Below, one piece after another: positions 35,703 to 43,813 of a stretch of 64,000 nt of DNA. This DNA is from Halodesulfurarchaeum formicicum (GTDB lineage: Archaea > Halobacteriota > Halobacteria > Halobacteriales > Halobacteriaceae). Below the pieces are notes generated by a model. It made no database searches, was not told where the DNA came from, and saw nothing but the letters and a program-made list of their open reading frames with translations. Location of the stretch: assembly GCF_001886955.1 (NCBI RefSeq), contig NZ_CP016804.1, positions 1,922,001-1,986,000 on the forward strand. Direction: 5' to 3'. Within the stretch, counting starts at the first letter, position 1, and each line of letters starts with the position of its first letter. The position numbers were made by a program, and so were the translations under genes.

Positions 35703-36848
35703 TCACTCCGCCCGCTCGCCGAAGCTCGCGTCGACCAGCATCCGGGCCCCGAGGGCGATCGGGCTGATGACCGAATCGGCCCCCGCCCGGCGGAGCTTCG
35801 GGACGTTCTCCCGATTCGTCGCCGCAGCGACGATCCGAACGTCGGGATTCAGCTCCCGGGCGGTGAGCACGGCGAGGGCGTCGTCCCCGTCGTCGTTCGT
35901 CGCCACCAACACTGTCCGGGCGTGTTCGATACCGGCCGACCGGAGCGGAGCCTCGTCACTGGGGTTCCCCGCGAGCACCTCGATGTCACGATCGGCCAGT
36001 CTGGCGACGCGGTCGGTCTCGTCGGTGACGAGGACGTAGCTCTCCCCGGGCTCGATCTCCTCGAAGATGGCCTCGGTCAGTTCCCCCCAGCCGAGGATGA
36101 GGACGTGGTCCTCGAGGAGGTCGTAGTTTCGGTCGGTCATGCGTCCAAGCGCTCTGGCGAATCGAGCTTCGAGGAGCGGCCCCAAGAGTGTACCGAGGGC
36201 CAGCGCGAAACTGGCGGTGCCGAAGACGACCACTGACATCCCGAAGAGCCGGGCGACCTGTGTCAGGGGTGTCGCGTCGCCGTAGCCGACCGTCGAGGCG
36301 GTAACAAGCGTGTAGTAGAAGGCGTCGACGAGGGTCTCGACCGAGGCGAACTCCTCGCGGAGGGCGTAGGTCCCGACGGTCCCATAGACCTGGACGCCGA
36401 CGATGGCGAAAAGCGCCGCCAGCTGTGAGGTCGAAAGCGAGAGCGAGCGGGTGAACCGCGAGCGGTTGTAGACCACGCCCGGCAGCGCCAGTACCGAGAG
36501 CACCACGAGAGGAACCGAGAGCGGGCTCGACTGCAAGAGGCCCTGGACAGCGGTGAGCGGCAGCAGCGCGATCGTCGAGAACCAGGCCACCCGGAGGCCG
36601 CGACGGAGACCGAGCGCGCTCGCGAGCATCAAAAAGCCGGTCAGCACGCCGGTGAACCCGGCGGTACGCTGGACGCCCACCGGGATGAACTCCGCCAGCG
36701 GCCCGACGACGCTCTGGGCGCTGATGTTCGCCACGCCGGTCACGATCGAGAGGAGGGCGACGGCGATGGTCAACCCGACTGTGACCCGCGGGGCGAGCGA
36801 GTCGGCGTCGACGGACAGGAAATCGCGGAGACGGAGGGAAGGTGACAT
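35703..36848 (-). CDS. potassium channel with RCK (TrkA-N) domain
   Basis: A 381-aa channel. Several N-terminal helices precede a pore region with the selectivity filter 'TASTVGYGDATP'. The RCK domain begins 'DHVLILGWGELTEAIFEEI' and continues through 'VLVTDETDRVARLADRDIEVLAGNPSDE'. The glycine motif is GWGELT rather than GxGxxG, so nucleotide binding may be altered. The ATG at 36848 fits a TATA box (CTATTTATTTG on this strand, 36886-36896). It heads a three-gene cassette with the two TrkA-C paralogues. Confidence 0.93.
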   Translation of the reverse strand: MSPSLRLRDFLSVDADSLAPRVTVGLTIAVALLSIVTGVANISAQSVVGPLAEFIPVGVQRTAGFTGVLTGFLMLASALGLRRGLRVAWFSTIALLPLTAVQGLLQSSPLSVPLVVLSVLALPGVVYNRSRFTRSLSLSTSQLAALFAIVGVQVYGTVGTYALREEFASVETLVDAFYYTLVTASTVGYGDATPLTQVARLFGMSVVVFGTASFALALGTLLGPLLEARFARALGRMTDRNYDLLEDHVLILGWGELTEAIFEEIEPGESYVLVTDETDRVARLADRDIEVLAGNPSDEAPLRSAGIEHARTVLVATNDDGDDALAVLTARELNPDVRIVAAATNRENVPKLRRAGADSVISPIALGARMLVDASFGERAE

Positions 36849-36950
36849 CGGTGATCGAGAGGTTCGTGTCTTTTCTGGAGCGGTGGGCAAATAAATAGGT
36901 TCGTGTGGTCCGGGGAAAAGATGATTGTTAATTCTTGAGTACGTTGACAC

Positions 36951-38243
36951 ATGGGCTCGGACAGCTCGAGCAAAAATCGCTGGCTGATCGCGGCTTCGGC
37001 CATGCTCATCCACATTTCGATCGGGTCCGTGTACGCCTACAGCGTCTACCAAAATCCGATTCAACAGTCCCAGGGCTGGAGTATCGCTGCCGTGACTGCA
37101 GCCTTCACGGTGGCGATTTTTACCCTCGGACTGTCGACCGCTATTCTGGGGCGATACGTGGAGCGATACGGACCCCGAGTCTCGGGCTTTGTGGCTGCAA
37201 GCACGTACGGGACCGGAACCGCCCTTGCAGGGGTCGCCGTCGACATGGGAAGCCATGTCGCGTTTCTGCTGACCTACGGCGTGCTCGCCGGAATCGGACT
37301 CGGGATCGGATACATCACCCCCATATCGACGCTCGTGAAGTGGTTCCCGGATCGGCGGGGGCTGGCAACCGGGCTTGCAGTCATGGGTTTCGGTGCCGGC
37401 GCGCTGGTGACCGGTCCCGTCGCAAATGCTCTTATTGGAGTGGTGGGAATCCCATCGACGTTCTACATCCTCGGCGTCGCCTACTTTCTCGCAATGGCGG
37501 CCGGGGCGAGTTATCTCCAGAAGCCTCCCGAAGGGTGGCAACCCGGAGGGCTAGACCTGGATGAGGGGGACGGGAACACACGAATGGGAGTGAGGGTGGA
37601 GTCGGACTTACAGCAGCTAACGGCCAGTGAGGCGATCCGGACGCCGCAGTTTTACCTCGTGTGGGTCATCGTCTTCATCAATATCTCGGCAGGAATTATG
37701 CTCCTGTCTGTCGCGTCGAACATGACACAGGCAGTTACGGGCGCGAGTGCGGCCGTCGCAGCCACGGTCGTCGGGTTCATCGGGGTCTTCAACGGGGCCG
37801 GCCGAATCGTCTGGTCGTCCCTGTCGGATTACCTTGGTCGGACCCGGACGTACGCGATTTTCTTCACGATCCAGATCGTCGCCTTCCTGGCCTTGCCCAG
37901 AGTCACCACGCTGCCGTTGTTCGCAGGCATTACCTTTCTCATTATTACCTGCTATGGCGGTGGATTTGCCTGCCTGCCGGCGTATCTCGCCGACCTTTTC
38001 GGCACGCAGGAGCTTGGCGCCATTCACGGCTACGCCCTCACCGCGTGGTCACTGGCTGGCGTCGCTGGCCCCACGCTTGTGTCCCGGATCGTGGAAGCTA
38101 CAGGGAGCTACCGGCTTTCGTTCTACGTCGTGAGTGGAGCCCTGTTCATCGGGCTCCTCAGCGTTGGACTCCTTCGATGGAGGGTCGGCGTCGTTCGAAA
38201 CGCCCAGCTAGAAATGACACCACACGCCGGACTCGAACCCTGA
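36951..38243 (+). CDS. MFS transporter, OFA (oxalate/formate antiporter) family
   Basis: A 430-aa carrier with 12 transmembrane helices. The OFA opening 'HISIGSVYAYSVYQNPIQQSQGWS' (key SVYAYSVY) and 'GIGLGIGYITPISTLVKWFPDRRGLATGLAVMGFGAGAL' are present. The substrate may be oxalate, formate or another monocarboxylate. Codon usage is slightly more AT-rich than neighbours. The C-terminal end (TPHAGLEP) is read from DNA that resembles a tRNA T-arm in antisense, see the repeat just downstream. It is divergent from the K+ channel gene. Confidence 0.9.
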   Translation: MGSDSSSKNRWLIAASAMLIHISIGSVYAYSVYQNPIQQSQGWSIAAVTAAFTVAIFTLGLSTAILGRYVERYGPRVSGFVAASTYGTGTALAGVAVDMGSHVAFLLTYGVLAGIGLGIGYITPISTLVKWFPDRRGLATGLAVMGFGAGALVTGPVANALIGVVGIPSTFYILGVAYFLAMAAGASYLQKPPEGWQPGGLDLDEGDGNTRMGVRVESDLQQLTASEAIRTPQFYLVWVIVFINISAGIMLLSVASNMTQAVTGASAAVAATVVGFIGVFNGAGRIVWSSLSDYLGRTRTYAIFFTIQIVAFLALPRVTTLPLFAGITFLIITCYGGGFACLPAYLADLFGTQELGAIHGYALTAWSLAGVAGPTLVSRIVEATGSYRLSFYVVSGALFIGLLSVGLLRWRVGVVRNAQLEMTPHAGLEP

Positions 38244-38337
38244 ACAACATTGCAGACCCCATCAGGTCCGGGAGTGCTGCAATCCTACAGCAGACACACA
38301 GTATTCTCCGGTAAGGGCGGCTTACACGGGACTCGAA
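38229..38337. repeat. pair of tRNA-T-arm-like motifs 100 bp apart
   Basis: GGACTCGAA occurs at 38229-38237 and again at 38329-38337, in both cases preceded by ACACG. On the minus strand each reads TTCGAGTCC, like the T-loop end of a tRNA, but neither can be folded into a tRNA. The 182-bp interval between the OFA gene and the next gene holds nothing else that I recognise. Possible old attachment-site debris. Confidence 0.35.
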
Positions 38338-38425
38338 TGTCGGCCCCACAGGCCGTAAGCCACTGGGTGTAGCTTACTCGACTTACGTTACTCATTACCA
38401 AGGAAACCAAGTCACGACCAATAGT

Positions 38426-39064
38426 ATGGATAGTGACACGGAACCCCGGCGACAGGTACTCAAGTACATCGGCGCCGGGGCCGTGGCCGGTTCGGCGGGC
38501 CTGTTTGGCCTTCATCAACTCACCCAGACGGCGTCGGCCCAGGTCGCCCTGGCCTTCGAGGACACCACCGTCGACCTCCCCGACGACGATGCCATCGACG
38601 ATCTCCGCATCACCGGGGATGTCTCCGGTGACTTCGAGACCGGGGCCGGTCCCTCGGAAACCGTCATGCTCGATCTCGACGTCGAGTTCGATCGGTTTGG
38701 GGACTTCTCGGACTCGATGAATCGGCATCCTGACGAGCCACGGGGCAGTGTTCGCTGGCAGCCCACGTACTCGCTCGTCGACCAGACGGAGTTCACGGGT
38801 GCGGGTGATGACTTGCAGTCGGCCTCCTTCGACAACAACACGGTCTCCTACGACGTGACGGCGGGCGTCGAGATAGAGGTCTACGCCGACGGCTCCCTGG
38901 TGGCCGAGGCCCAGGACGCCGCCACTGGAACCATCACCTTTCGTGATCCCCAAGAGACACGGACCGACGACGAAACCCAGGCCGAGGACGAATCCGAGGA
39001 TGAGGACACTCCAACCGCCGGAGCCTCCGTGGACGTCTCCTTCGAGTTCGAGGTCCAGGAGTAG
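38426..39064 (+). CDS. Tat-exported protein of unknown function
   Basis: A 212-aa protein with a twin-arginine signal (EPRRQVLKYIGAGAVAGSAG) and an apparent AxA cleavage site (ASA at about residues 35-37). The mature part is beta-rich and ends in an acidic low-complexity segment ('DDETQAEDESEDEDT') before a final strand. It resembles archaellin- or pilin-like secreted haloarchaeal proteins only in bulk features. No domain is recognised. It stands alone between the OFA gene and a decayed gene. Confidence 0.75.
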   Translation: MDSDTEPRRQVLKYIGAGAVAGSAGLFGLHQLTQTASAQVALAFEDTTVDLPDDDAIDDLRITGDVSGDFETGAGPSETVMLDLDVEFDRFGDFSDSMNRHPDEPRGSVRWQPTYSLVDQTEFTGAGDDLQSASFDNNTVSYDVTAGVEIEVYADGSLVAEAQDAATGTITFRDPQETRTDDETQAEDESEDEDTPTAGASVDVSFEFEVQE

Positions 39065-39098
39065 GGGGCAGAACGGACCCGGTCGACGGAATCACCAG

Positions 39099-39476
39099 TC
39101 ACCGATTCCAGACGACGGCAGTCCTCCCCTCGCCAGACCGGTCACTCGACCCTGCGATCTCCCCCTGCGTGTTGATGTCCGTCGCATAGCTATCTCCGTC
39201 GCTCCCAGCCAGCGATCCGAGTTTCTCGACCGCGTCGTCGATCCACCGAACAGCGTGCACTCCCGCAGTCGGCCCCCGAACAGTATTGGTACCGACGATC
39301 GTTCCCGCATCGTTCGCTCGAAGCGTCCCCAGATCCTCGACCGTCTCCGTATTCGACCAGCGAACGGCGTAAAACTGGCCCCCAGTGGCCGAACCACCGA
39401 CCACTGTCCCCGCATCGTTGATGCCGAACGCTTGACTGTTCGGCTCGCTTTCCGAGAGGGGCGGGAGCGCGATTAC
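39099..39476 (-). pseudogene. HAF-repeat protein fragment
   Basis: About 125 codons encode three HAF-type beta-propeller-like repeats, visible as 'SQAFGINDAGTVVGGS', 'LRANDAGTIVGTN' and 'SYATDINTQGEIAGSS'. HAF proteins are secreted and much longer. There is no start codon or signal peptide at the repeat boundary: reading upstream in frame runs antiphase through the neighbouring Tat protein gene. It therefore looks like a truncated C-terminal remnant. Confidence 0.5.
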
Positions 39477-39982
39477 CGAGCGTGTTGATTTACACGGTGG
39501 TTTTTCACAGCGCGTTCCGCTCTCACCGCGGGCCGAGGATGAGTCGAGTCCAACTGCTCCTGTTCGGCGTTCAATGCGTCCTGCGCACAGGCGTTCGGGT
39601 TGACCCACCGGTTGCTGTCGACCTGGAGGCCAATGATCATCCCATCGAGAATCTCGTCCTGGGCAGTGTCGAGACAGAAGTCACCGCGAAACCGTGGTTC
39701 ACCCCGTGGATAGGGATCGAGTTCGTCCTCGCCGACGACAAATCCGATCTCGAAGCCGTCCTCGGTCTCCTGGGCCATGAGCACGTCAGCGGTGCCGTTA
39801 ACACAGACACAGAGCTGGGAACACCCACAGAAGACGGGCGTTCCAATAACCTCGTGAGCGTTTGCAGCACCGGTAAAGCCGACCCCCGCAGCCGCCCCGA
39901 TTCCCAGACCCTTCAACATCTGGCGGCGTGATACACCGAGGCCGAGATCGGCCCCGTGATCTGGTGGCTGGTTTGAGTCCAT
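39473..39982 (-). CDS. Tat-exported cysteine-motif protein, unknown function
   Basis: A 169-aa protein with a twin-arginine signal ('VSRRQMLKGLGIGAAAGVG') and a likely ANA-type cleavage site. The mature N-terminus carries a cysteine cluster 'FCGCSQLCVCVNGTADV', with further cysteines in 'DFCLDTAQDE' and 'NACAQDA', suggesting disulfides or metal binding outside the cell. The C-terminal 35 residues are basic and unlike the rest, so the true end may have been altered where it meets the HAF fragment. Function unknown. Confidence 0.7.
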   Translation of the reverse strand: MDSNQPPDHGADLGLGVSRRQMLKGLGIGAAAGVGFTGAANAHEVIGTPVFCGCSQLCVCVNGTADVLMAQETEDGFEIGFVVGEDELDPYPRGEPRFRGDFCLDTAQDEILDGMIIGLQVDSNRWVNPNACAQDALNAEQEQLDSTHPRPAVRAERAVKNHRVNQHAR

Positions 39983-40240
39983 GAACGGGGCGTACTCGCC
40001 ACCTGGCTATTGTCATAGAACGGTTATCGAACAGTAAGGCTCCGCTGAGTAACTGCGGGATTTCCCACCCGGAACAGAATACAAAATCTGGGGCGTTGTT
40101 GCTTCGTGGTATTATCTCCCAATGAGAGAAAACGGTTCGTGGAGAGGCAACCGGTCGATTATCTATGTGTCCTGCCGTTCTGATTATCTACAGGGACCGT
40201 AGTCGGGATCATGAAAGTACGCGAAAACTGGAAACAGCAA
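39983..40240. other. intergenic, AT-richer flank of the integrated element
   Basis: About 260 bp without a convincing gene. Base composition shifts to lower GC than the chromosome on the left. No promoter-quality motif, repeat or RNA gene is evident to me. Confidence 0.4.
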
Positions 40241-40277
40241 AAGCCTAGGCCGGGAAAGAACGCCGGGACTCTCGTCC
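40241..40277 (-). repeat. distal attachment site (partial tRNA-Thr 3' end)
   Basis: Positions 40241-40255 match 45107-45121 exactly. Similarity continues with a few mismatches and one indel to CTCTCGTCC (40269-40277 versus 45134-45142), covering the tRNA T-arm and variable region. The opposite T-stem strand is degenerate, so this copy is not a functional tRNA. Confidence 0.8.
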
Positions 40278-40341
40278 GCCGGCCGTTTCACGCCCTGTGT
40301 ACCCGGACGACCCGTTTACGCAGGCTGTACCCAGACAGCCT

Positions 40342-41289
40342 ATGAGCCTGAAACCGACGCCGCCGCACGAAGCCAAGAGCCGATTCCTCAACGACAAGAA
40401 GCCGGGCGTCACTCGGAAGACGCTCAAGAACTACCGGACGTCCCTGCGCCAGTTCTGTGACTGGCTGGACGGCCAGCAACTCACGAACCTGAACGACCTC
40501 GACAGCGAACTCATCCAGCGGTACAAGGAGTTCCGGCTGTCCAAGGTCAAGGTCATCACGGCACGGCAGGATATGATGATCATCAAGCAGTTCATCGAGT
40601 TCTGCGAGCACATCACGGCTGCCCCGCGCGAGATGGCCGATATGGCTCGGATACCCTCTGTCAGAGAGAGCGACGAAATCTGTGACGACCTCCTCACGCG
40701 GGACGAAGCCACCGAGATGTTGGACTTCCTCGGGAAGTACGAGTACGCCAGCAACCGGCACGTCACTCTGCTACTGCTCTGGAAGACCGGGATGCGTCTT
40801 AGCGGTCTCCGGGCGCTAGACCTCGGAGACTTTGACGAAGGCCGTCCGGCGCTGGAACTCCGCCACCGACCCACGGAGGGAACGGCGCTCAAGAATATGG
40901 AACGGAGCGAGCGGGACGTACTGATAACCCCGGAGGTGGCCGACGTCGTCCGCGACTATGTCGATATGAACCGGAAAGACGTCACCGACGACCACGGCAG
41001 GGAACCGCTTCTGACGTCCAAGAGCGGGCGTATCGTGGAGACGACCATACAGCGGTACGTCTACACGGCGACCCGTCCCTGCTACTACAACGGCGGGAAC
41101 TGCCCGTTCGACCGGGAACCCGAGACCTGTGAGGCTATGCCGTGGAACGCTTCGTGCAAGTGTCCCGGCTCGGTCAGCCCACACGCCCTTCGTCGGGGCT
41201 ACGTCACGGCAGCGCGGAACGCGGGACAGCCCAAGGACGTGACCGGCGAGCGGGTCAATATGAGCGGGAAGGTGCTGGATAAACACTAA
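40342..41289 (+). CDS. tyrosine-type recombinase/integrase, stop codon at catalytic Tyr
   Basis: A 315-aa integrase that should recombine the element with the tRNA attachment site. The N-terminal SAM-like domain is 'KTLKNYRTSLRQFCDWLDG'. Catalytic Arg lies in 'KTGMRLSGLRALDL', Lys probably in 'ALKNMERSERDV', and the box II HxxR in 'PHALRRGYVTAARNAG'. Relatives end ...VLDKHYDK...; here H is followed by TAA (41287-41289). Reading past it gives DKGTSAEKAERRRDYLINI and a stop at 41349, a normal tail. So a single-base change to TAA has removed the nucleophile. A GTG at 40297 could extend the N-terminus by 15 residues. Confidence 0.9.
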   Translation: MSLKPTPPHEAKSRFLNDKKPGVTRKTLKNYRTSLRQFCDWLDGQQLTNLNDLDSELIQRYKEFRLSKVKVITARQDMMIIKQFIEFCEHITAAPREMADMARIPSVRESDEICDDLLTRDEATEMLDFLGKYEYASNRHVTLLLLWKTGMRLSGLRALDLGDFDEGRPALELRHRPTEGTALKNMERSERDVLITPEVADVVRDYVDMNRKDVTDDHGREPLLTSKSGRIVETTIQRYVYTATRPCYYNGGNCPFDREPETCEAMPWNASCKCPGSVSPHALRRGYVTAARNAGQPKDVTGERVNMSGKVLDKH

Positions 41290-41349
41290 GATAAAGGAAC
41301 CAGTGCAGAAAAGGCCGAGAGACGACGAGACTATCTCATTAACATTTAA
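41287..41349 (+). other. untranslated remnant of the integrase C-terminus
   Basis: After the TAA at 41287 the same frame stays open for 19 codons whose product matches the expected end of a haloarchaeal integrase (Asp-Lys directly after the lost Tyr, then a basic helix). This shows the stop is a recent point change rather than the natural end. Confidence 0.75.
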
Positions 41350-41840
41350 TCACAGTCTGGACTTGTTTTAGAAGAATTCTCAATTATTACAAATAATCTG
41401 GCAGGTAACAGAAGAATTGAAAATAGATAATGAGATAGAAGAAAAACTATAGTTGCGGAGTATATTTTTGCAATCAGAACAAAATCATCAATTACCAAGG
41501 AGGAAAAATACCCTCCGATAGAAAGTGCCACGATCAAGATTCCTGAAACAATTAAATATATTGATATATTCCTAGTTTGGTCAATCAGGTTCTCAGATGG
41601 GTTATTTGTATCACTATACCTGAGTAGAAGTATCACCGAATTAGTCAGCAATCCAACAAACAATGATATTGCGGGAATTATGAGTCTCAAAGCGTTATAA
41701 TCTATAATAAAATTCGCTAGGAGTGCACCGATAGACAGCAACAAAGGAATGACATACACAAGTGCTCTAAATTTATATGGTGCTGTTTCTTGCTTAAGTG
41801 GCGAATGAAACTCTTCCCAAATGCCGAATAGACTATACAT
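41346..41840 (-). CDS. four-helix membrane protein, unknown (second gene of cargo operon)
   Basis: A 164-aa protein with transmembrane helices at about residues 26-45, 50-73, 92-112 and 120-145, a short cytosolic N-terminus and a small C-terminal tail. It is not recognised. Its ATG directly follows the TGA of the 357-aa gene (TGA-ATG, zero spacing), so the pair is translationally coupled. It is rich in Ile and AT-ending codons, unlike host genes. A small membrane protein paired with a larger soluble protein on a mobile element is the layout of several abortive-infection systems; this is analogy only. Confidence 0.75.
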   Translation of the reverse strand: MYSLFGIWEEFHSPLKQETAPYKFRALVYVIPLLLSIGALLANFIIDYNALRLIIPAISLFVGLLTNSVILLLRYSDTNNPSENLIDQTRNISIYLIVSGILIVALSIGGYFSSLVIDDFVLIAKIYSATIVFLLSHYLFSILLLPARLFVIIENSSKTSPDCD

Positions 41841-42914
41841 TCACTCTAATAGGCTATCCGTCTCTAGTTTTTCCAGATCGTATTCCTCAAGTTGCTCGTT
41901 TGCGAATTCACGTGCTACCTCCCCAATAGTGTGCAATTTAGGCCTATAAGTTTCTTCATCATACTCAATATCTTCATTAATTGCCCGTTTCATTCTGACT
42001 CTGTCTTGTTCTAAATCTAGTTTATTACTCCCGTCTGCGTTGATATGGGCCTTTACAGAATCAATATTCTTAGTGTCAACTTCAGAGGGGAATATTTCAG
42101 CATAAGGATAGTCACTATCTTGTATTTTTGATACTAATGTTTTGGCCCTTTCTTCATCCAACGAGATGTCCAAGTCAGTATCTATCGTGAATCGTGCCTT
42201 CGCGTCTCGCACATTTCCTAAGATGCTGCTACTGCTTCCATATGCAGAGGTTGGAGTGTTTCTTTTTACGAGTTCAAATCCGTGTATATTCACTTCCGTT
42301 AGCCTTTGGACTAGATCTTTTGAAGCGATGGGGTTCATTGAAAAACTGATTCCGTTGTCTTCATCAGAGGGACTTTCAATATAGTCTTCCAGCAAAGGCT
42401 GCTGTAACGCACGGTAAAACATTCCCTTGATGCCTGATTGACCCCAAGCGTGTAGAATCAAGACCCCCCTAGATTGTTTTTCTTGAGGGATATGGAAGAG
42501 GAAGTAAAGACGGCGGACTTCCGCAGTACTTTGATCGCGGGCGTTAGGATTTCGAGCATCACTAGGAGGTAAGGCGTCCTGTAACTTTTCAATATTCAGG
42601 TGATCTGCTGAACGACCGAATTTCCCATATCCGAATACTCCTTCTACAGTAACCGTGCTATGCTCACCGGTGTCACTCGATTCTAGTTGTCGGATTGTAA
42701 GTGACTTCTCAATATCTTCATCTACGTATCCTTGATCTCGCAGTGTATGAAGCCGATTTAGTAGCAGTTCAAGAAAAGTATCGTAATTCTCGAAGCCACC
42801 ATTCGGGTCGGGTAATGATGTCAAATCGAAGTATTCGCTCTCATCAACCGCCACGCCCGGCTTGTTCTTTGTTCTCAGACGAACCCAATAGGGGACTAAC
42901 TTATCAGTTACCAC
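41841..42914 (-). CDS. 357-aa cytosolic protein, unknown (first gene of cargo operon)
   Basis: A soluble protein without signal or membrane segments. The centre contains a glycine-containing strand-loop unit, 'RRLYFLFHIP' then 'SRGVLILHAWGQSGIKGMFY', and later 'GSSSSILGNVRDAKARFTID'. The C-terminal third is charged and helical ('DLEQDRVRMKRAINEDIEYD'). No nuclease, ATPase or helicase motif is evident. The start is GTG at 42914. Strong AT bias and AGA/ATA codons mark it as foreign. It probably senses or acts together with the membrane protein encoded immediately downstream. Family not recognised. Confidence 0.8.
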   Translation of the reverse strand: MVTDKLVPYWVRLRTKNKPGVAVDESEYFDLTSLPDPNGGFENYDTFLELLLNRLHTLRDQGYVDEDIEKSLTIRQLESSDTGEHSTVTVEGVFGYGKFGRSADHLNIEKLQDALPPSDARNPNARDQSTAEVRRLYFLFHIPQEKQSRGVLILHAWGQSGIKGMFYRALQQPLLEDYIESPSDEDNGISFSMNPIASKDLVQRLTEVNIHGFELVKRNTPTSAYGSSSSILGNVRDAKARFTIDTDLDISLDEERAKTLVSKIQDSDYPYAEIFPSEVDTKNIDSVKAHINADGSNKLDLEQDRVRMKRAINEDIEYDEETYRPKLHTIGEVAREFANEQLEEYDLEKLETDSLLE

Positions 42915-43299
42915 ACTTCTGTCTGACCTTCGTAATTATTGTATTTTGTGGTGTCTGGGATGTTGACAGTTTAAATAGAGCAATCCTTCATAGGCAAAAT
43001 ACTGCGCTCGACTGAGTTGTACACAGCAGGAACGCCCGGTCGGTTATTACACCACTCTAGAAGGGGCTTCCGAACCAACGTTACTATCTCTCAACGATGA
43101 GCAGATTCCCGTGCGCGAAAGGCCGTTCGGCTTGCCCATAGCGGCAGAAACGCTCTTCTCCCCGTTCTATCTCTTCGAATTAGGTCAGCCGGGATCACCT
43201 CATCTGCTACAGTCATATATTCTGGTTAGAACAAGATGGGGGAGCGTTCTCCGAGGACTGCCGTCAAGAACGGCGCGTTTCCGTGCCCCCGGATTCGGA
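42915..43299. other. intergenic region of the element
   Basis: About 385 bp separating divergent genes. The first 70 bp (42925-42990) are AT-rich, with TTATTGTATTTTG and TTTAAATAG stretches, and probably hold the promoter of the 357-aa gene. Beyond that, the frame through 43111-43299 is open but has no protein-like composition. No RNA gene or repeat array is seen. Confidence 0.4.
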
Positions 43300-43643
43300 A
43301 TGAGTACGACCACACAGACCGGCGGAAGTCTTGAACAGGCAGATGCGAATAACGCTAACCTTCATTGGATGGTACGAGCGGACGCCGAATCCGTGAGCCA
43401 CCTTCCCGCCGCAGAGGACTGCGACGAGGTGACCGTCTCCTTCTTCGTGTTCGACTTCTCCGACGAGTTCGATAGGGAGCCTGAGACGGAATCCCGACCG
43501 AAGGAGACGGAAACAATAGGCCGAGACGAGACCGCCCGTACCTTCTTCCGCCATCACCCGACTATGTACCTTCTCCCGACGGTGAGTCTGCAACGGTCTA
43601 CTTCTTGGGTGAGACTGAGGAAGAGCGTAGGATGTTGTACTAA
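43300..43643 (+). pseudogene. frameshifted small gene
   Basis: Codons from ATG 43300 give 'MSTTTQTGGSLEQAD' through 'VTVSFFVFDFSDEFD', a sensible acidic haloarchaeal sequence. After about 43495 that frame becomes basic and unlike a protein. A different frame then reads 'RPYLLPPSPDYVPSPDGE' and 'SATVYFLGETEEERRMLY', ending at TAA 43641-43643. The simplest view is one small protein of about 113 residues broken by a one- or two-base indel near 43490-43500. GC content is higher than in the flanking cargo. Confidence 0.5.
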
Positions 43644-43813
43644 CGATTGACTCTACTCGGCAACTCGGAGAGTGATGAACCGCCCCTATAGAGAATGCCC
43701 GAAGGTTATTATCCCGAGTTAGTAGAAGAGTCCTCGGTGATTTTGGTATCACATCCAATCTTTGAGTCATACGCAGGAAAGTTACTTGTCTATTACCGAG
43801 ATACGACAATAGT

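Noticed and set aside
38310-38390. Apparent tRNA on the minus strand (GGCTTAC...GTAAGCC with TTCGAGTCC)
   Set aside because: The outer arms pair, but no D-arm or anticodon arm fits and the T-stem does not pair.
41346-42914. Assignment of the two-gene cargo as a Kiwa (KwaAB) system
   Set aside because: A membrane protein plus soluble partner is shared in outline, but gene order is reversed and I cannot identify KwaA or KwaB sequence features.
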